A stretch of DNA of 64,000 nucleotides from Tillandsia leiboldiana. Its lineage: Eukaryota; Streptophyta; Magnoliopsida; Poales; Bromeliaceae. Shown here piece by piece: positions 56,838 through 64,000 of this stretch (positions are counted from its first letter, which is position 1; each line of letters begins with the position of its first letter). The notes beneath the pieces are model-generated. The model was not told where the DNA came from, made no database searches, and saw only the letters and a program-made list of their open reading frames with translations. The DNA is taken from positions 50,857,526 through 50,921,525 of the forward strand of contig CM055060.1 of NCBI GenBank assembly GCA_029204045.2, in the 5' to 3' direction. Made by a program: the position numbers and the translations under genes.

Positions 56838-56886
<49 letters not shown>
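56562..56886. other. Spacer with T-run and (TA)n
   Basis: A T-run at about 56699-56720 and a (TA)n at 56844-56885; nothing else recognisable. Confidence 0.55.
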
Positions 56887-56889
<3 letters not shown>

Positions 56890-57058
56890 CAATGCTACAT
56901 GTACACCCCGAAGGGGTGTACATCATACATCTCCACCATTTTAATGGTGGCGATATCTTTTACGGATCACATCAAGTGACCCATCATCACACTCCCACCC
57001 TTAGATGGGTGGGGGTGTGAGATGTACACCCCTTACGGGTGTACACATAGCATTTTCC
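56887..57058 (-). mobile_element. Hairpin MITE family B, copy 4 (reverse)
   Basis: GCAATGCTACATGTACACC at the left, the CATCAAGTGACCCATCATC core, and GTACACATAGCATTTTCC at the right; reverse of the copy at 38976. TA repeats on both sides. Confidence 0.82.
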
Positions 57059-57076
57059 ATATATATATATATATAT

Positions 57077-57324
<248 letters not shown>

Positions 57325-57469
57325 TAGCTAAATATGTAAAATTAAATGATACATTTAAATTTTAAAATAAAAGTAAAGAGGAGTGACTCAAATAAAATAG
57401 AGTAAAAAATTAGACAGTTAATTTAAAATAATTTATAATTCTAAGTTTTATATATTTATAGAACTAAAC

Positions 57470-57695
57470 AACTATACTATTAATAATATCAAGTTATTTG
57501 TACTATTAGATTTTTGACCTTTGAATAAAAATATGTGCAGCTAGAATAATAATGATTCTCTAAAATTTAATGAGTGGTCGGTAAAATAATATAATTTAAA
57601 AAAATGAAAATGATCAAATGGGTAGATCTAACAGCAGAAAGCATGGTAATATTAGTATTTCGTACTATCGATAGCATTGTAACCAAACTCTATTT

Positions 57696-57700
<5 letters not shown>
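57470..57700. mobile_element. MITE family A-like, copy 6 (diverged)
   Basis: CTATACTATTAATAATATC at the left, ATGTGCAGCTAGAATAATAA in the core, GTACTATCGATAGCATTGTA at the right. Same order of blocks as the copy at 57740, more worn. Confidence 0.6.

Positions 57701-57701
<1 letters not shown>

Positions 57702-57734
<33 letters not shown>
57702..57734. repeat. (GA)n microsatellite
   Basis: GA dinucleotides directly before a MITE copy. Confidence 0.95.
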
Positions 57735-61290
<3,556 letters not shown>

Positions 61291-61302
61291 ATATATATAT
61301 AT

Positions 61303-61537
61303 ATATATGGACTATGTTACTATACTATTAATAGAGTCAAGTCATTGGTGCTATTAGTTTTTGACCCTTGGACTAAGAGATGTACGGTTAGAATAATAGT
61401 GGGCCCATAGAGTTTAGTAGGTGGTTTGAGAAATAGTATGATGTAAGGGGTGAAAATGATTAAAGGAGTAGACTAAACGAGAAAAACTTGGTAGCACCAA
61501 GTGTTTAGTGCTATCAACAGCATAGCAGGCGAACTCA

Positions 61538-61545
<8 letters not shown>
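61303..61545. mobile_element. MITE family A-like, copy 9
   Basis: GTTACTATACTATTAATAG at the left and GTGCTATCAACAGCATAGC at the right; the core GTACGGTTAGAATAATAGTG matches family A in reverse. (TA)n on both sides. Confidence 0.72.
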
Positions 61546-61598
<53 letters not shown>

Positions 61599-61610
<12 letters not shown>

Positions 61611-61785
61611 TTCTGATCATTATCAGCTCTTAGATCATACTATTCCACCAATCACCCACTAAACCCAAAACGACCACTATCAATCTAACCGATATATAGA
61701 TTGATAGTGGTCGTTTTGGGTTTAGTGGGTGATTGGTGGAATAGTATGATCTAAGAGCTGATAATGATCAGAAGGATATATATAT
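61599..61785. repeat. Perfect 88-bp palindrome with 11-nt spacer
   Basis: 61599-61686 and 61698-61785 are exact inverted copies, including the outer TA bases. The spacer is AACCGATATAT. The arms are made of the middle of a family-A MITE (CATACTATTCCACCAATCAC). Such a foldback would form a long perfect hairpin RNA if transcribed. Confidence 0.9.
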
Positions 61786-62185
61786 TGTGACACCCCCGGA
61801 AATTGGATTAGTCCTATATATAAATGATATAATAGGACTAAATCTCATAACCCGGCTATAGCATTTTGGATGGTGGCAAGATCCAAGAGGAACATGAGAG
61901 TTAAGCGCGCTAGAGCTAGAGTAGTTCTAGGATGGGTGACCCCCTGGGAAGTGGGGCGTCACAATTGGTATCAGAGCCATTCACCAGCCGGAAATGTGAG
62001 ATGAGTCTCGGCTGAGCCAGGGTTATATAGCGGGTAGAGCGAGGCTCCCCGGCTAATGACCGTTGTGAGTGGAGTGCAGCTCCTCACAAGGTCGGCTAAG
62101 GCTAACGAGACGAGTCTCACATCGCCTGGTGCTTGTGAGTGTGCTTGAGCCTGACGTGGACGTCAGGGCTTAAAGGGGGGAAGAA
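61786..62185 (+). mobile_element. Cassandra-like TRIM: 5' LTR and interior
   Basis: LTR 61786-61963 starts TGTGACACCCCC and ends GGGGCGTCACA. TGGTATCAGAGCC at 61966 is the primer-binding site. The short interior ends in the purine run AAAGGGGGGAAGAA. The LTR carries a 5S-rRNA-derived stretch (listed separately), the mark of Cassandra, a TRIM that uses the internal Pol III promoter of 5S genes. It codes for nothing and must borrow proteins. The expected 3' LTR of the same type is absent: an inverted TRIM starts at 62186, exactly where it should begin. Confidence 0.85.
61897..61952 (+). promoter_or_regulatory. 5S rRNA-derived Pol III promoter in TRIM LTR
   Basis: GTTAAGCGCGCTAGAGC, AGAGTAGTTCTAGG and ATGGGTGACCCCCTGGGAAG follow in the order and spacing of the 3' half of plant 5S rRNA, covering the internal control region (box A, intermediate element, box C). 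The 5' half of 5S is not recognisable. So it is a promoter relic within an LTR and not a 5S gene. Confidence 0.85.
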
Positions 62186-62931
62186 TGTAACGACCCGGCC
62201 CACTAGCAATAATAACTCGTTGGGCCCAAACCACAACCCAAAATGCTTATGCCCAGTTATTATTACTAGTGTCCATGTCTTATATAAACCCAATCACTAA
62301 TGGGGGTGTCACAGACTCCCCCCGTTTAGGACTGACGTCCTCGTCGGCCCAAACACACACACAGCAGCCCAAGATTGGCGATGTGAGACTTGTCTCGCTA
62401 GTCCTGTCATCTAGACCCAGACTCAGCCGAGATTCGCCGCACACTTCCGGCTGGTTATTGGCTCCGATACCAAATATAATGATCCGGCCCACTAGCAATA
62501 ATAACTCATTGGGCCCAAATCACAGCCCAAAATGCTTAAGCCCAGTTTAGAGATTTAGTCCTATTATATCATTAAGCCCAGTTATTATTACTAGTGTCCA
62601 TGTCTTATATAAACCCAATCACTATTGGGGGTGTCACAGACTCCCCCCGTTTAGGACTGACGTCCTCGTCAGCCCAAACACACACACAGCAGCCCAAGAT
62701 TGGCGATGTGAGACTCGTCTCGCTAGTCCTGTCATCTAGACCCAGACTCAGCCGAGATTCGCCGCACACTTCCGGCTGGTTATTGGCTCCGATACCAAAT
62801 ATAATGATCCGGCCCACTAGCAATAATAACTCATTGGGCCCAAATCACAGCCCAAAATACTTAAGCCCAGTTTAGAGATTTAGTCCTATTATATCATTTA
62901 TATAGAGGACTAATCCAAATTCTGGGGGTGT

Positions 62932-62935
<4 letters not shown>
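62186..62935 (-). mobile_element. Tandem TRIM with three LTRs and two interiors (reverse)
   Basis: LTRs at 62186-62313, 62475-62638 and 62800-62935, interiors at 62314-62474 and 62639-62799. On the minus strand each interior starts with the primer-binding site TTGGTATCGGAGCC and ends with the purine run AAACGGGGGGAGTC. The interiors are 161 bp each and differ by only two or three bases. The LTR at 62186 has no 5S part but a TATA-like TTTATATAAG. The second and third LTRs are mosaics: they contain pieces of the 61786-type LTR (TGATATAATAGGACTAAATC) joined to the other type. LTR-interior-LTR-interior-LTR is the product expected from unequal recombination between LTRs. Confidence 0.82.

Positions 62936-62936
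<1 letters not shown>

Positions 62937-62970
<34 letters not shown>
62937..62970. repeat. (TA)n microsatellite
   Basis: TA dinucleotides between the TRIM composite and the next LTR. Confidence 0.95.
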
Positions 62971-62973
<3 letters not shown>

Positions 62974-64000
62974 GATGACCCGGATCTTTACGAAGATCTT
63001 ACAGAGTGAATTGTGGCTTCTGGAGGCCAATGATGTGTATTGGACATGGTTGCGCACAAATCGGACCTCAAGATCGAACCCATCGCGAAATTTGGATTAA
63101 GAATACATGTCTGGATGCCTTCGAGAAATTTTAGAAGCGGAATTTGACAAATCGGACATCGAATTTGGACTCAGCACGCGAAAACGATGAAAATGGACTA
63201 TTTACTTGTATTTTTCGGAGTCCGGATGCCAAAATATAGATTTTGAGGCATAAAGTTACTGTTCCGGCGGCCGGTGGGCAGCGCCGGCAGCAGGGTAGGC
63301 GGTGGAGCGGGCACGGGCAGGCGCGGGCAGGCGCGTGCGCGACGGCGGGCAGGCCGGTCCACGGGTTTTGGCGTGCACCGGGACCAGCGATTGCGGAGTG
63401 GTGCCACATGGCGCGCAAGGATAGGCTGGACAACGCATGCGCGACAGCGCACGTGTCTCTCTCCGGGCGCGGCACACGGTGGACCAAGCAGGACACGTGG
63501 TGCGGGTTCGTTGGTGGGCGCACGGACCCGGTTTTCCTGGCATGGACCGCGGTCCGTGCACCCCGCCGTCGACCGCACTGCCACGCGGCGCGCCGCGATT
63601 GGCGGGCGCGCATGCGCGGGGCGCGGAGCGGGCCACGTGGTGCGCTCGGGGGATTTTGGGCGCGCACAGTAACGGGCCGGGGCCGGATTCGGGCGCCCGA
63701 ATCTGGCGCTCGAATCCGGATCCCTTCCTAGATGGACTTGGGCTATAAATAGCCCATGTGGGCGTACTTTGTTTGGGCTTTTCCTCCGAGCTTCTGAGCC
63801 TATTTTCGACATGGAGCATCGTCTGCGAGTCTTCTTCGATATTTGTCATCCCGAAGATTTTTGGGAGTCGTACCATCTGCGTTATTCTCGACATCACGAG
63901 CTTCGACGCGCCTTGGATACCGAGTTTTTTTGTCGACGCTTCTTCCGCAAGCTCCCCAGGACTGACGGGAGAAAGTTTTTGGTCGATTTTTGCGGCATCG
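62971..64000 (+). mobile_element. 5' part of a long LTR, continues past the window
   Basis: Starts TGTGATGACCCGGATC at 62971, related to the LARD LTR start. It follows the same plan: GCGAAAACGATGAAAATGG, CGGAGTCCGGATGCC, a GC-rich block with CACGTG sites (63450, 63493, 63634), GATTCGGGCGCCCGAATC (63686-63703) and a TATA box (63743-63752). The 200-codon frames on both strands within 63131-63897 are composition artefacts like those in the other LTRs. Confidence 0.82.
63743..63752 (+). promoter_or_regulatory. LTR TATA box
   Basis: CTATAAATAG 40 bp downstream of the 18-bp palindrome GATTCGGGCGCCCGAATC. Confidence 0.7.

Noticed and set aside
61897..61952. A 5S rRNA gene
   Set aside because: Only the 3' half is recognisable and it is inside a TRIM LTR directly before the primer-binding site.

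Overview
This is repeat-dense nuclear DNA from a flowering plant. I see no intact host protein-coding gene and nothing prokaryotic. The plant call rests on Tekay-type Ty3 and Ty1/copia polyproteins, primer-binding sites complementary to initiator-Met tRNA, a Cassandra-like TRIM carrying a 5S-rRNA-derived promoter, many MITEs, and long (TA)n, (GA)n and (CA)n tracts. A monocot is my guess, but the species is not determined.

Layout. 1-6367: broken LTRs, one split by a reverse solo LTR (2562-6140, TSD GTAGC). 6368-8254: microsatellites with MITEs. 8260-37858: a decayed Tekay-like Ty3/gypsy element (TSD AAAAT), itself inserted into an older MITE (8207-8259 + 37864-38170). It carries three later insertions: a solo LTR (12529-~15539), a 4.7-kb reverse solo LTR (15589-20321, TSD ACCCC), and an 11.1-kb LARD-like element with 4.03-kb LTRs (20801-31887, TSD GACTG). 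With these removed, gag, protease, RT, RNase H and integrase follow in normal order but hold many stops. 37864-40287: AT-rich DNA with a hairpin MITE. 40288-53406: a Ty1/copia element broken in its RT by a solo LTR (44782-51988, TSD TACCC), which itself carries another solo LTR (45488-49237, TSD ATCTC) and a hAT-type MITE (51418-51916, 8-bp TSD). 53407-61785: AT-rich DNA packed with MITEs of several families, microsatellites, and a 3-kb block of unknown low-copy sequence. 61786-62935: a 5S-promoter TRIM joined head-to-head to a tandem TRIM with mosaic LTRs. 62971-64000: the start of another long LTR that runs off the window.

How it fits together. The elements form a layered record of insertions. 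LTR identity gives an order: copia LTRs differ by several percent, the LARD LTRs by only about 1 percent. The long LTRs come from related families. They share a core plan: a GC-rich block with several CACGTG boxes, a TTCGGGCGCCCGAA-type palindrome, a TATA box about 40-60 bp further on, and, nearer the 3' end, a GAGAACTAC/GTAGTTCTC stem-loop. Full-length elements are rare beside solo LTRs, which points to active LTR-LTR recombination. The most unusual items are the shared LTR cis-architecture, the LARD with its patchy LTR divergence, the microsatellite-associated MITEs, and the inverted, mosaic TRIM composite.
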